The notes below the pieces were generated by a model. That model was not told the origin of the DNA. It did no database searches and saw nothing but the letters and a program-made list of their open reading frames with translations. A DNA stretch of 64,000 nt from Crocosphaera sp. UHCC 0190 (GTDB lineage: Bacteria > Cyanobacteriota > Cyanobacteriia > Cyanobacteriales > Microcystaceae), in assembly GCF_034932065.1 (NCBI RefSeq), contig NZ_JAYGHP010000007.1, positions 154,507 through 218,506 on the forward strand, written 5' to 3'. The translations under genes and the position numbers were made by a program. Every line of letters begins with the position of its first letter. The first letter of the stretch is position 1. Positions 18,122-26,291 of the stretch are shown here, piece by piece.

Positions 18122-19219
18122 ATGTCCAAGAATGTCTCGATTTTAGGAACTCGTGGCATACCAGCAAAATATGGTGGATTTGAAACTTTTGCCCAACGAC
18201 TTGCGCTCTATCTTGTGAGTAAAGGATGGAAGGTAACTGTCTATTGTCAATCTGAAAACAAAACAGGGGAGGAATTTTGGCATGGAGTCAAACTCGTTCA
18301 TGTGTCAGTTCCTAAAGTTACCCCTTTAACTTCCATTGTCTTTGACTGGAAGTCTATGGTAAAAGCTGCGAGTGATGAAGGTATGATCCTTGTCCTTGGC
18401 TATAACACGGCTATTTTTAGTTTCTGGTGTCGCCTGAAAGGAAAAATCACTGTGATGAATATGGATGGATTAGAATGGAAACGCCAAAAGTGGAAACTCT
18501 GGCAAAAAATTTGGCTATATGTTAATGAAAAATGTGGTTGCTGGTTAGCCAATCATCTTATTGCCGATCACCCAGAAATTAAAGCTTATTTGTCAACCAT
18601 GACTAATGCTCAAAAAATTAGCATTATTCCTTATGGAGCCGAGCCAATTTTGTTAGTAGATGTGAAGATTTTGGAACCTTATCACCTGCTTCCCAATCAG
18701 TATATATTACTGATTGCTCGGCCCGAACCAGAAAACTCAATCCTAGAAATTGTCTCGGCATTTTCAAGAAAAAGACGTGGTTTTAAGTTAGTTGTATTAG
18801 GTCGCTATGTCCCTGAAGATTTTGCCTATCATAAAAAGGTATTAGAAAGTGCGAGTGAAGAAGTCCTTTTTACCGGTGCTATTTACGAGCGACCAATTGT
18901 CGATGCTTTGCGTTTTTACACAAGGTTGTACATTCACGGCCATCAAGTAGGGGGAACGAATCCCTCATTAGTAGAAGCTCTCAGTGCTGGTTCGCCAGTC
19001 CTAGCCCATCAGAATCCGTTTAATGGCTGGGTAGCTGGCCAAAAGGCTCATTATTTCAAAGGAGAGGAAGATTGTGCTAAGGAGCTAGAGCAATTACTAA
19101 ATGATGACCAAGAATTAGAGAGAATGAAAAAAGCTAGTTTTCAGAGATATCATCAAGATTTTGCCAACCAAACAGATTTGCAAGCTTATGAAGATCTATT
19201 CCGCTCTTTTGTGAGCTAA
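18122..19219 (+). CDS. Glycosyltransferase, DUF1972/GT4 type
   Basis: A 365-residue glycosyltransferase. The N-terminus VSILGTRGIPAKYGGFETFA (residues 5-24) is the hallmark of the DUF1972 domain found in rhamnosyl- and related transferases of O-antigen and exopolysaccharide loci. The C-terminal GT4 domain includes YILLIARPEPENS and GGTNPSLVEALSAGSPV with the conserved glutamate. It probably adds a sugar to a lipid-linked repeat unit at the cytoplasmic membrane. It is the first gene of a plus-strand series with a sulfotransferase, a Wza-type exporter and a Wzc/Wzz-type protein, so it belongs to polysaccharide assembly. Donor sugar not known. The start ATG has no strong Shine-Dalgarno site but matches the family's N-terminus. 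Confidence 0.85.
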   Translation: MSKNVSILGTRGIPAKYGGFETFAQRLALYLVSKGWKVTVYCQSENKTGEEFWHGVKLVHVSVPKVTPLTSIVFDWKSMVKAASDEGMILVLGYNTAIFSFWCRLKGKITVMNMDGLEWKRQKWKLWQKIWLYVNEKCGCWLANHLIADHPEIKAYLSTMTNAQKISIIPYGAEPILLVDVKILEPYHLLPNQYILLIARPEPENSILEIVSAFSRKRRGFKLVVLGRYVPEDFAYHKKVLESASEEVLFTGAIYERPIVDALRFYTRLYIHGHQVGGTNPSLVEALSAGSPVLAHQNPFNGWVAGQKAHYFKGEEDCAKELEQLLNDDQELERMKKASFQRYHQDFANQTDLQAYEDLFRSFVS

Positions 19220-19264
19220 TTTACTGACAAAAATATTCAAAAATTTTAGTCCGTGTACTCAGTC

Positions 19265-20302
19265 ATGACTACCAATTTAACCAGTAGTAAATTACGTCAA
19301 TTTTTTGTTGTCGGCAACAGTCGAAGTGGCACGACATTAATGGCTCGTATTTTAGGGAATCATTCTTTAGTATTTACGTTTGAAGAGCTACATTTTTTTG
19401 AAGAACTTTGGAGTACAGATCAAAAATTTACTATTGTCTCCCAGTCCCAAGCTCTTAAAATTATGGCTCGTTTATTAACAATTCAACGTCAAGGTTATTT
19501 AACTCAGGGAAACCCTACAGATTTTCTTGAAGAAGCTCAAAGTATATTAGAAACATTACCTCAAGATTTGAATTTAACAGATATCTTTCTGGCTTTTTTG
19601 GAATATGAATCTTCGCAACATAATAAATCAATTTCTTGTGAACAAACCCCTCGAAATGTGTTGTATATAAAAGAAATTCTTGAATTTTATCCAGAGGCTA
19701 GAATTATTAACATGATTCGAGATCCTAGAGATATATTACTATCTCAAAAAAATCGGTGGAAACGTCCATTTTTTTCAAAGACAATCCCTAAAAAAGAAGG
19801 AATTCGTTATTGGATTAATTATCATCCTATTACCATTAGTAAATTATGGAATACTAATATTTTAGCATCTGAAAGGTATCGGCACGACCCACGGGTTTAT
19901 CACCTTCGTTTTGAAGATTTATTATTCCAACCCGAAGAATCTGTTCAAGAAATTTGTCAATTTCTTGAAATTAGTTATGATTCAGAGCTATTAAACGTTC
20001 CCCGTGTAGGATCTTCCAATCTCTCAGATAGACCCGATCAAAACACGATAGATTCAGCTAGAGCCGGCAGTTGGATGAAAGGTGGACTAACAGATACAGA
20101 AATTTTTATCTGTCAAAAAATTAATCGAGCTTTAATGAATAGAAAGGGGTATGATTTAGTTGTCGCTCATCCCAATCCAGGGTTTTTCTTGGTTGTTTTA
20201 ATATCATTTCCTCTTAAATTATGTTTCGCTTTACTTTTTAGTTTTAAAAGAATGAAAAACATTAAAGAAACCTTGAAAAGACGTTTGATGACAAACCATT
20301 GA
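19265..20302 (+). CDS. Sulfotransferase family protein (second copy)
   Basis: A PAPS-dependent sulfotransferase of 345 residues from the preferred ATG (an in-frame GTG at 19253 adds four residues; neither has a good ribosome site). The 5'-phosphosulfate loop is GNSRSGTTLMARIL (17-30). The 3'-phosphate element is MIRDPRDILLSQKNRWKR. The C-terminus has a hydrophobic stretch (FFLVVLISFPLKLCFALLF) before a basic tail, so it may be anchored to the membrane. It differs clearly from the sulfotransferase at 2.5 kb, so the locus may sulfate two positions or two acceptors. It lies between a glycosyltransferase and the Wza-like gene, which fits sulfation of the polysaccharide repeat. Confidence 0.83.
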   Translation: MTTNLTSSKLRQFFVVGNSRSGTTLMARILGNHSLVFTFEELHFFEELWSTDQKFTIVSQSQALKIMARLLTIQRQGYLTQGNPTDFLEEAQSILETLPQDLNLTDIFLAFLEYESSQHNKSISCEQTPRNVLYIKEILEFYPEARIINMIRDPRDILLSQKNRWKRPFFSKTIPKKEGIRYWINYHPITISKLWNTNILASERYRHDPRVYHLRFEDLLFQPEESVQEICQFLEISYDSELLNVPRVGSSNLSDRPDQNTIDSARAGSWMKGGLTDTEIFICQKINRALMNRKGYDLVVAHPNPGFFLVVLISFPLKLCFALLFSFKRMKNIKETLKRRLMTNH

Positions 20303-20401
20303 AAAGGTGTTATTCTATCAACATAACTTTTTTGAAATCTGTCTGCTAGAAAATCTAAATCAAGATTAAATCTAGGTTATTTATTATCAGAAACTTAAGC
20401 A

Positions 20402-21598
20402 ATGGCAAAACAGAAACTATTATTTAGCAATCTCTTAAAAACAGGTACAGGTAGTGGCTGTATAGTGCTTTGTTTAATACCTCTAATGTTACTGTTTTCT
20501 GGATTAGCCAGAGCAACTGATATCCTGCCAAATTCTCCAATAAACCTCCAGCAACAGAGAGCAGAAGAGCCACTCGGATCTACTAAGCAGGAAATGTTTT
20601 CAAGCTTGCCCCTGTCTCCAGGGGATCTCGTAAAAATTACCATCCCAGGGAAAGGGGGAGAAGATTTTACCGGGCAATATGAGGTTAACCTGGAAGGCAA
20701 TTTAGAGATTCCCTATTTAGATCCACTTCCTGTGCTTGGAATGCAGCGTGAAGAAGTTGCCAGAAAGCTACAAGCAATTTTGCTAGAAAAGAAATTTTTT
20801 CGCCCTGATTTATTGCGTGTCAGCGTGCAAGTTTTGGAATATTCAGCCATCCAAGTAACCGTAACAGGTGAAGTCTTCCAACCAGGACGGTTTTTGATTA
20901 ACGAGAGAAATACGTCATCAACGACAGCTTCAGTTTTCACCAATGCTCCTGGGGATAATCCTCTCAATCGTTTTTTGACTATAGCCCTACAAGCAGCCGG
21001 AGGAGTCAAACCCACTGCCGATCTAAATAAGATTGAGATTGTCAGAAATGGTAAGTCTTTGGGAATAGTTGACATCCAGGGAATTTTAACAGGAGAGTCA
21101 GTGGCAGATGTCCCCCTTGTGGCGGGAGATCATATCATTGTTCCTAATGCAGGCAAGTTCCAACAAGCATTAGTACGTCCTTCTCAAATTACTCCTCAAC
21201 AGATTCCTCTTTATATCTCCAATCTTACAGATCCAACAGAGGGAAGATTGAATGTGCAAGGAAGCCAACAAAACTCAGTTAACTTTACCTATGGAACTCG
21301 TTTTTCGCAAGTAGTGATTGCTGCCCAATGTATTGGAGGAAGTGCAGTAAGCAATGCGGCTCGAACTGCGGTATTAGTACGCTCCGAGCCTGCCATTGGA
21401 TCGGAAAAAACCTTAGCGATAGCGGTGGAAGATTTATTACAACCATCATTAAACGACCAAAAAAATCCCTTTCTTATGCCCTATGATGGTATTGCTTGCT
21501 ATGACTCCGATGCCGTCAATTTTAGTAATTTTTGGAAGCTTGTAGGGGATGTCGTTGCCCCATTCAGTCCATTCTTGATATTTTTCAATGGTCGTTAA
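20402..21598 (+). CDS. Polysaccharide export protein, Wza-like (SLBB)
   Basis: A 398-residue exported protein with a signal segment (about residues 17-38, ending GLARA) and no lipobox cysteine. The polysaccharide export domain (about 70-160) is seen in LSPGDLVKITIPGKGGEDFTG and VNLEGNLEIPYLDPLPVLGM. SLBB-like parts follow (VTVTGEVFQPGRFLINER and VVIAAQCIGGSAVSNAAR). It is expected to form the outer-membrane or periplasmic channel through which the polymer leaves the cell. The stop overlaps the next gene, a chain-length protein, by 11 bp, the usual pairing in polysaccharide export operons. The C-terminus has a hydrophobic helix (VAPFSPFLIFF). Confidence 0.88.
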   Translation: MAKQKLLFSNLLKTGTGSGCIVLCLIPLMLLFSGLARATDILPNSPINLQQQRAEEPLGSTKQEMFSSLPLSPGDLVKITIPGKGGEDFTGQYEVNLEGNLEIPYLDPLPVLGMQREEVARKLQAILLEKKFFRPDLLRVSVQVLEYSAIQVTVTGEVFQPGRFLINERNTSSTTASVFTNAPGDNPLNRFLTIALQAAGGVKPTADLNKIEIVRNGKSLGIVDIQGILTGESVADVPLVAGDHIIVPNAGKFQQALVRPSQITPQQIPLYISNLTDPTEGRLNVQGSQQNSVNFTYGTRFSQVVIAAQCIGGSAVSNAARTAVLVRSEPAIGSEKTLAIAVEDLLQPSLNDQKNPFLMPYDGIACYDSDAVNFSNFWKLVGDVVAPFSPFLIFFNGR

Positions 21599-23078
21599 TA
21601 ACAATATGGACAATATTATGGAAACTGTTACTCCCAAAAAAGGTTCATCCCACCGAGGTAGACGATGGGTTTGGTGGTTAAAATATCTTGGAGCATGGGT
21701 TCTAAGTAATGCAGTGGTTTGGGGTTTAGTCTGGGCTTACCTAAAACTCCTTCCCCCTACTTACACCACCCAATGGGGACTGATGATTCTCGGACCTGAT
21801 CCTGGAGTTGATCTTAACTTACAAGAGGTAGGCCAGGCTAGTTCTGATAGTAAAAACCTCAATAGACAACCACCTTATCAAGATGTTAGAAGCGATTATG
21901 TCTATATTGCTAATAGTCCTGGCATTTTAGGGAAGGCAGCGAAGTTAGTTAATTTGTCAGTCGATGATTTTGGAGAACCTGATATTACTACTGATGACAA
22001 TAGTTCGATTATTTCGTTTGAGATGACTGGTGATACCCCAGAACAAGCCAAGCAAAAATCTGAAGTCCTTTATAAGCTATTGATACAAGAAATTAATCGA
22101 TTAAGAGAAACAGAGCAACAACGGCGAATCCAAGAAACACAAAAAATCTTGGAATCAGCTCGCCAACAGCTTAATGTTTCTAAAAGCAAGCTGGCTAATT
22201 ATCGCGCTAAAGCTAGCTTGAGTTCCGATGAACAGACTAAGGCACTGGCAACTAATGTTGAAGCTCTACGCCAACAGAAGGCTCAATTGCTTGCACAAGA
22301 ACAAGCTTTAAATGCCCATCTACAACAATTATCAAAAGATGTGGATTTTTCTGATCTAGAAGTATCTGAGGCTTATATGCTTCAGGCTGATAAAGTCTAT
22401 CAGCAACAAGTTGAAACCTATGGTCAACTTAATACTGATTTAGCAAATCTTTTATCTGAATTAGGGTCTGAACATCCTCAAGTTTTAGAAAAAAAGAATC
22501 AGCTAGATTCTGCTTTAATTGAGTTACAGACACGAGCTAGTCTTCTATTAGGAAAGCAAATTTCTCAGACAGAACTCGTCAAGCTCGCCGCTCTGACTCT
22601 CGATCCTAAGCTGACTACAGTTCGGCAAGAACTTTTCCAAGATTTTGTGACTACTAGATCTGAACTGCAAGCTACTGTCGCCCAGTTTCGAGAATTAGAT
22701 ACTCAACTTGATCAGTTAGAGAAAAAATTAAAAGTCTTAACTCAGGAACAGTCTACGATTGATAGCCTTAAAATCGATCTCAATATTGCTGAGGCAATAT
22801 TTTCAACAACGGTGACTAAATTGGATTTGACCAAGGGGAATATTGATATCATCTATCCACCAGTTCAATTAGTCGGTGGTCCAAATTTACCTGATAAGGA
22901 TAAACCTACTTCTCCCGATCTGAAAATTGGCTTAGTTGGTGGAGTTGCTGGATCTTTTCTTATAACAGTTGGCTTCATTTTGTACTGGTGGGAAAAACAC
23001 AGTCCCTACAGTTTCTACGGAAAGCAATCTTGGACTAACGAGATGCAGGAAACAAATGAAGAGGAAGAAAAGGGTTAG
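21588..23078 (+). CDS. Wzc/Wzz-like polysaccharide chain-length protein without kinase
   Basis: A 496-residue inner-membrane protein. A membrane helix near the N-terminus (YLGAWVLSNAVVWGLVWAYL, about 28-47) and a second near residue 450 (LKIGLVGGVAGSFLITVGFI) frame a long periplasmic region. Within that region, residues about 170-400 are rich in Gln, Leu and Lys heptads and predicted to be coiled coil, the pattern of polysaccharide co-polymerases. No Walker motif or tyrosine-rich tail follows, so this is the Wzz/GumC-like part without a tyrosine kinase. It should control chain length and link synthesis to the Wza channel encoded just upstream (11-bp overlap, coupled translation). Confidence 0.83.
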   Translation: MVVNNNMDNIMETVTPKKGSSHRGRRWVWWLKYLGAWVLSNAVVWGLVWAYLKLLPPTYTTQWGLMILGPDPGVDLNLQEVGQASSDSKNLNRQPPYQDVRSDYVYIANSPGILGKAAKLVNLSVDDFGEPDITTDDNSSIISFEMTGDTPEQAKQKSEVLYKLLIQEINRLRETEQQRRIQETQKILESARQQLNVSKSKLANYRAKASLSSDEQTKALATNVEALRQQKAQLLAQEQALNAHLQQLSKDVDFSDLEVSEAYMLQADKVYQQQVETYGQLNTDLANLLSELGSEHPQVLEKKNQLDSALIELQTRASLLLGKQISQTELVKLAALTLDPKLTTVRQELFQDFVTTRSELQATVAQFRELDTQLDQLEKKLKVLTQEQSTIDSLKIDLNIAEAIFSTTVTKLDLTKGNIDIIYPPVQLVGGPNLPDKDKPTSPDLKIGLVGGVAGSFLITVGFILYWWEKHSPYSFYGKQSWTNEMQETNEEEEKG

Positions 23079-23167
23079 GAGGAATAATAATGGAACAAAA
23101 ACCGGAAATATATTAAAATAAAAATCAAGAATCTAAACTATAATTATTGAAGAGTAACAGTGATAGC

Positions 23168-24322
23168 ATGATAGACTTTTCTTGGACTGAAGAACAACGT
23201 CAATTACAGCAAAAAATCCTTGAATTTTCTCGTCAAGAACTCAATAGTAATTTAATAGACTTAGATGCCCAAGAGGCCTTTAATTGGGAGGGGTGGAGAA
23301 AATGCGGGAGCTTGAAAATTCAGGGATTGCCAATTCCCAAAGAGTATGGGGGAATGGGTGCAGATATCTTGACGACTATATATGCTTTAGAAGCATTAGG
23401 TTTAGGATGTAAAGATAATGGTCTGATTTTTGCAATCAATGCCCATTTATGGGCTTGCTCACTGCCAATTTTAACTTTTGGCAATGCAGAACAGAAACAA
23501 AAATATTTGCCCCAACTTTGTCAAGGTGAACTGATAGGAGGCCATGCTATTAGTGAACCAGAAGCAGGATCAGATGTTTATAATCTTAAAACAGTCGCCC
23601 AAAAACGAGACGACAAATATATTTTAAATGGGGTTAAAAATTGGGTTACTAATGGACCAGTTTCAAATCTTTACATTGTTTTTGCCACTGTCGATCCATC
23701 TAAGGGAAAGTCAGGAATAAGTGGTTTTATTGTCGAAGCAAACTTGCCAGGTTGTACCTTAAAACGAAAAATCTCTAAAATGGGATTACGGACTACTCAA
23801 TTAGGGGAATTAGTCTTAGAAGATTGTGAAGTTCCTGCGGAAAATTTACTCGGTAAAGAAGGTGGAGGAATGGCTATTTTTACCCATAGTATGGAATGGG
23901 AAAGAGGATTTATTCTGTCTAGTGCCATTGGAACGATGGAACGATTACTCACAACTTGTGTTGACTATGCTAAGAAACGAAAACAATTTGGTCAATCTAT
24001 TGGCAAATTTCAATTAGTTTCTACCAAGCTAGTTGATATGAAGCTAAGACTGGAAACTTCCAGAACCTTGCTTTATAAAGTAGGATGGTTAAAAAAAATG
24101 GGTAAGTCTATTTTGATGGAAGCAGCAATGACAAAATTATATATTAGCGAGTCTTGGGTGCAATCTTGTTTAGATGCTATTCAAATTTATGGCGGTTATG
24201 GATATTTAACCGAATTTGAAATTGAACGAGAATTAAGAGATGCTCTGGGAAGTAAATTATATTCAGGAACTTCAGAGATTCAACGCCATATTATTGCTCA
24301 ATTCATGGGACTCGGACGATGA
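23168..24322 (+). CDS. Acyl-CoA dehydrogenase-like flavoprotein, predicted prolyl-carrier-protein dehydrogenase
   Basis: A flavin enzyme of the acyl-CoA dehydrogenase fold, about 384 residues from the ATG at 23168 (a TTG at 23147 would add seven). The FAD and substrate motifs ISEPEAGSDVYNLKT, NWVTNG, RKQFGQSIGKFQ and YGGYGYLTEFEIEREL are present. The usual catalytic Glu near the C-terminus (YEGT in medium-chain enzymes) is Ser here (LYSGTSEIQR). A Glu stands instead at residue 245, in MEWERG, the position used by isovaleryl-CoA dehydrogenase and, from memory, by the prolyl-ACP oxidase AnaB (Glu244). With the proline-type A enzyme and carrier protein nearby, it is best read as oxidising prolyl-S-carrier toward pyrroline/pyrrole. 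A generic short-branched acyl-CoA dehydrogenase is the alternative. It follows the Wzc-like gene by 89 bp. Confidence 0.85.
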   Translation: MIDFSWTEEQRQLQQKILEFSRQELNSNLIDLDAQEAFNWEGWRKCGSLKIQGLPIPKEYGGMGADILTTIYALEALGLGCKDNGLIFAINAHLWACSLPILTFGNAEQKQKYLPQLCQGELIGGHAISEPEAGSDVYNLKTVAQKRDDKYILNGVKNWVTNGPVSNLYIVFATVDPSKGKSGISGFIVEANLPGCTLKRKISKMGLRTTQLGELVLEDCEVPAENLLGKEGGGMAIFTHSMEWERGFILSSAIGTMERLLTTCVDYAKKRKQFGQSIGKFQLVSTKLVDMKLRLETSRTLLYKVGWLKKMGKSILMEAAMTKLYISESWVQSCLDAIQIYGGYGYLTEFEIERELRDALGSKLYSGTSEIQRHIIAQFMGLGR

Positions 24323-24405
24323 AACAAACTTTATTAGTCGAAATAGATGATGCGCGTCCTCACCGTTTTTTTATTAAGGTAGTCATCAGCGAAAAAGAAG
24401 ATTAA
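24319..24405 (+). CDS. Possible 28-residue small ORF
   Basis: An ATG overlaps the stop of the dehydrogenase gene (ATGA) and opens a short frame starting MKQTLLVEIDDARPHRF. The overlap suggests possible coupled translation, but no family is recognised and the codon sample is too small to judge. It could be a gene remnant. Confidence 0.2.
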   Translation: MKQTLLVEIDDARPHRFFIKVVISEKED

Positions 24406-24527
24406 GTGAAGCTTAAGTTATGAAAAGGTTAAGAAAATAACAACCAAAAATAAATCTTAAGAATCCTATGTTTTAGATATTTTAGCCTTAAAAAAGAGAG
24501 GTGAAAAATCATCAAATTAAAACGAAT

Positions 24528-26213
24528 ATGCCATTGTCTTTAGTTCCCAACCCTGTTAAACAGTTTACCTTAAGTATTATTCCAGCTACCTTGATTTTAG
24601 GAGCCTTTGGAACTTCAGTTAACGCCTTAGATCTTACCCGTTTAGGTAGTTTTGAAACGGGACAAGCACAAGGCTCAGAAATTGCAGCTTATGATCCAAC
24701 AAGTCAAAGATTATTTGTTACTAATGGAGCGAATAATCGCTTAGATATTATCAGTATTAGTGATCCAAGAAATCCCACAAAATTCGGTGAAATTGATCTT
24801 TCCCTTTTTGGAGGGGGTGTCAATAGTGTTGCTGTAAAAAATGGTGTTGTGGCCGCAGCAGTTCAAGCAAATATAATCACTGATCCTGGTACAGTTGCCT
24901 TTTTTAATGTTAATGGAAATCCCCTTAATAGTGTTACAGTAGGGGCATTGCCAGATATGTTAACTTTTACCCTAGATGGGTTGAAAGTTTTGGTTGCTAA
25001 TGAAGGAGAACCCAATGAAGATTATACCATTGATCCAGTAGGATCAGTTAGTATTATTGATTTATCCAATGGAGTGCTTAATGCAACGGTAAATACTGCA
25101 GGTTTTAGTGCTTTCAACAGTGGAAATCTTGATCCTAATGTGCGTATTTTTGGCCCAGGTGCCAGTATAGAACAAGATTTAGAACCAGAGTATATAGCAC
25201 TTTCTCCTGATGGTCAAAAAGCTTTTATCACTCTCCAAGAAAATAATGCTGTTGCAACTCTTGATCTTGCTAGTGGGACTATTACTGACATTGTAGCACT
25301 TGGTTTTAAAGATCACAGTTTACCAGGCAATGGTTTAGACGCTAGTGATAGAGATGGCCCTGGTAATAATGGTCGTATTAATATCCAAAATTGGCCGGTT
25401 TTTGGGATGTATCAACCCGATGGCATTAGTGCTTTTCAAGTTGGTAATCAAACCTATTATATCACCGCCAATGAAGGAGATGCCCGTGTTCGTCCCACAG
25501 GTGATAATATTTTACCTCCTCCGAATGATGGAGAAGGTGACATTTTTAACGAAGAAGTAAGAGTTAACAGTATTACCCTTGATCCCACTGCTTTTCCTAA
25601 TGCTGCCATATTACAAGATAATGACAATTTAGGTCGTCTTACTATTACCAATACTCTGGGAGATACTGATGGAGATGGAGATTTTGATCAGCTTTATGCC
25701 TTTGGTGGTCGTTCATTTTCAATTTGGGATGATCAAGGTAATTTAGTCTTTGATAGTGGGGATGATTTTGAACAAATTACCGCCTCTTTGTTTCCCTCAA
25801 TTTTTAATGCTAACCGAGATGCAACCCCCGATAGTTTTGATAGTCGCAGTGATAATAAAGGGCCTGAACCCGAAGGAGTTGCAATAGGACAAATTGGAAA
25901 TCGTCTCTATGGTTTTATCGGTTTAGAACGCATTGGGGGCTTTATGGTTTATGATATTACCGACCCGACTAATCCTCTATTTGTTAAATACCAAAATGAC
26001 ACGGCATTAGGGGATCTTAGTCCTGAAGGGGTATTATTTATCTCCCCTGAAGATAGTCCCACAGGTCAATCTTTGTTAGTGTTAACCAATGAAGAAAGTG
26101 GTAATACGTCTATTTATTCAGTAAGTACCCCGGAACCTGCTTCTATTTTAGGGTTAATGATGGTTGGTTTAATGGGGGGTTTAAGTCGTAAATTTTCCCG
26201 TAAGTCTTCATAA
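24528..26213 (+). CDS. Choice-of-anchor I family protein with PEP-CTERM signal
   Basis: A secreted beta-propeller-like protein of about 560 residues. It has an N-terminal signal (LSIIPATLILGAFGTSVNA), then repeated YVTN-like blades (RLFVTNGANNRLDIISISD, KVLVANEGEPNED, KAFITLQENNAVATLDL). The choice-of-anchor I hallmarks NEGDARVR and GPEPEGVAIG are present. The C-terminus is a PEP-CTERM sorting signal: TPEPASILGL, a hydrophobic helix and the basic tail SRKFSRKSS, so an exosortase is expected to cut it and move it to the cell surface or matrix. PEP-CTERM proteins commonly go with exopolysaccharide production, matching the neighbouring locus. A GTG at 24501 gives nine more residues, but the AGAGAGG site abuts it directly, so the ATG at 24528 is preferred. 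Confidence 0.85.
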   Translation: MPLSLVPNPVKQFTLSIIPATLILGAFGTSVNALDLTRLGSFETGQAQGSEIAAYDPTSQRLFVTNGANNRLDIISISDPRNPTKFGEIDLSLFGGGVNSVAVKNGVVAAAVQANIITDPGTVAFFNVNGNPLNSVTVGALPDMLTFTLDGLKVLVANEGEPNEDYTIDPVGSVSIIDLSNGVLNATVNTAGFSAFNSGNLDPNVRIFGPGASIEQDLEPEYIALSPDGQKAFITLQENNAVATLDLASGTITDIVALGFKDHSLPGNGLDASDRDGPGNNGRINIQNWPVFGMYQPDGISAFQVGNQTYYITANEGDARVRPTGDNILPPPNDGEGDIFNEEVRVNSITLDPTAFPNAAILQDNDNLGRLTITNTLGDTDGDGDFDQLYAFGGRSFSIWDDQGNLVFDSGDDFEQITASLFPSIFNANRDATPDSFDSRSDNKGPEPEGVAIGQIGNRLYGFIGLERIGGFMVYDITDPTNPLFVKYQNDTALGDLSPEGVLFISPEDSPTGQSLLVLTNEESGNTSIYSVSTPEPASILGLMMVGLMGGLSRKFSRKSS

Positions 26214-26255
26214 AAAAAGGACTTAGGCAACGCCTCTAGATATTGAGTGTTTTGG

Positions 26256-26281
26256 AAGGGTCAATTCATGAATTGACCCTT
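26256..26281. repeat. 26-bp perfect palindrome, TTGACCC family
   Basis: AAGGGTCAATTCA followed by its exact complement. It lies between convergent genes, so it may serve as a bidirectional transcription end. It belongs to the same family as the palindromes at 60156 and 62984. Confidence 0.7.
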
Positions 26282-26291
26282 ACTCTATCTA

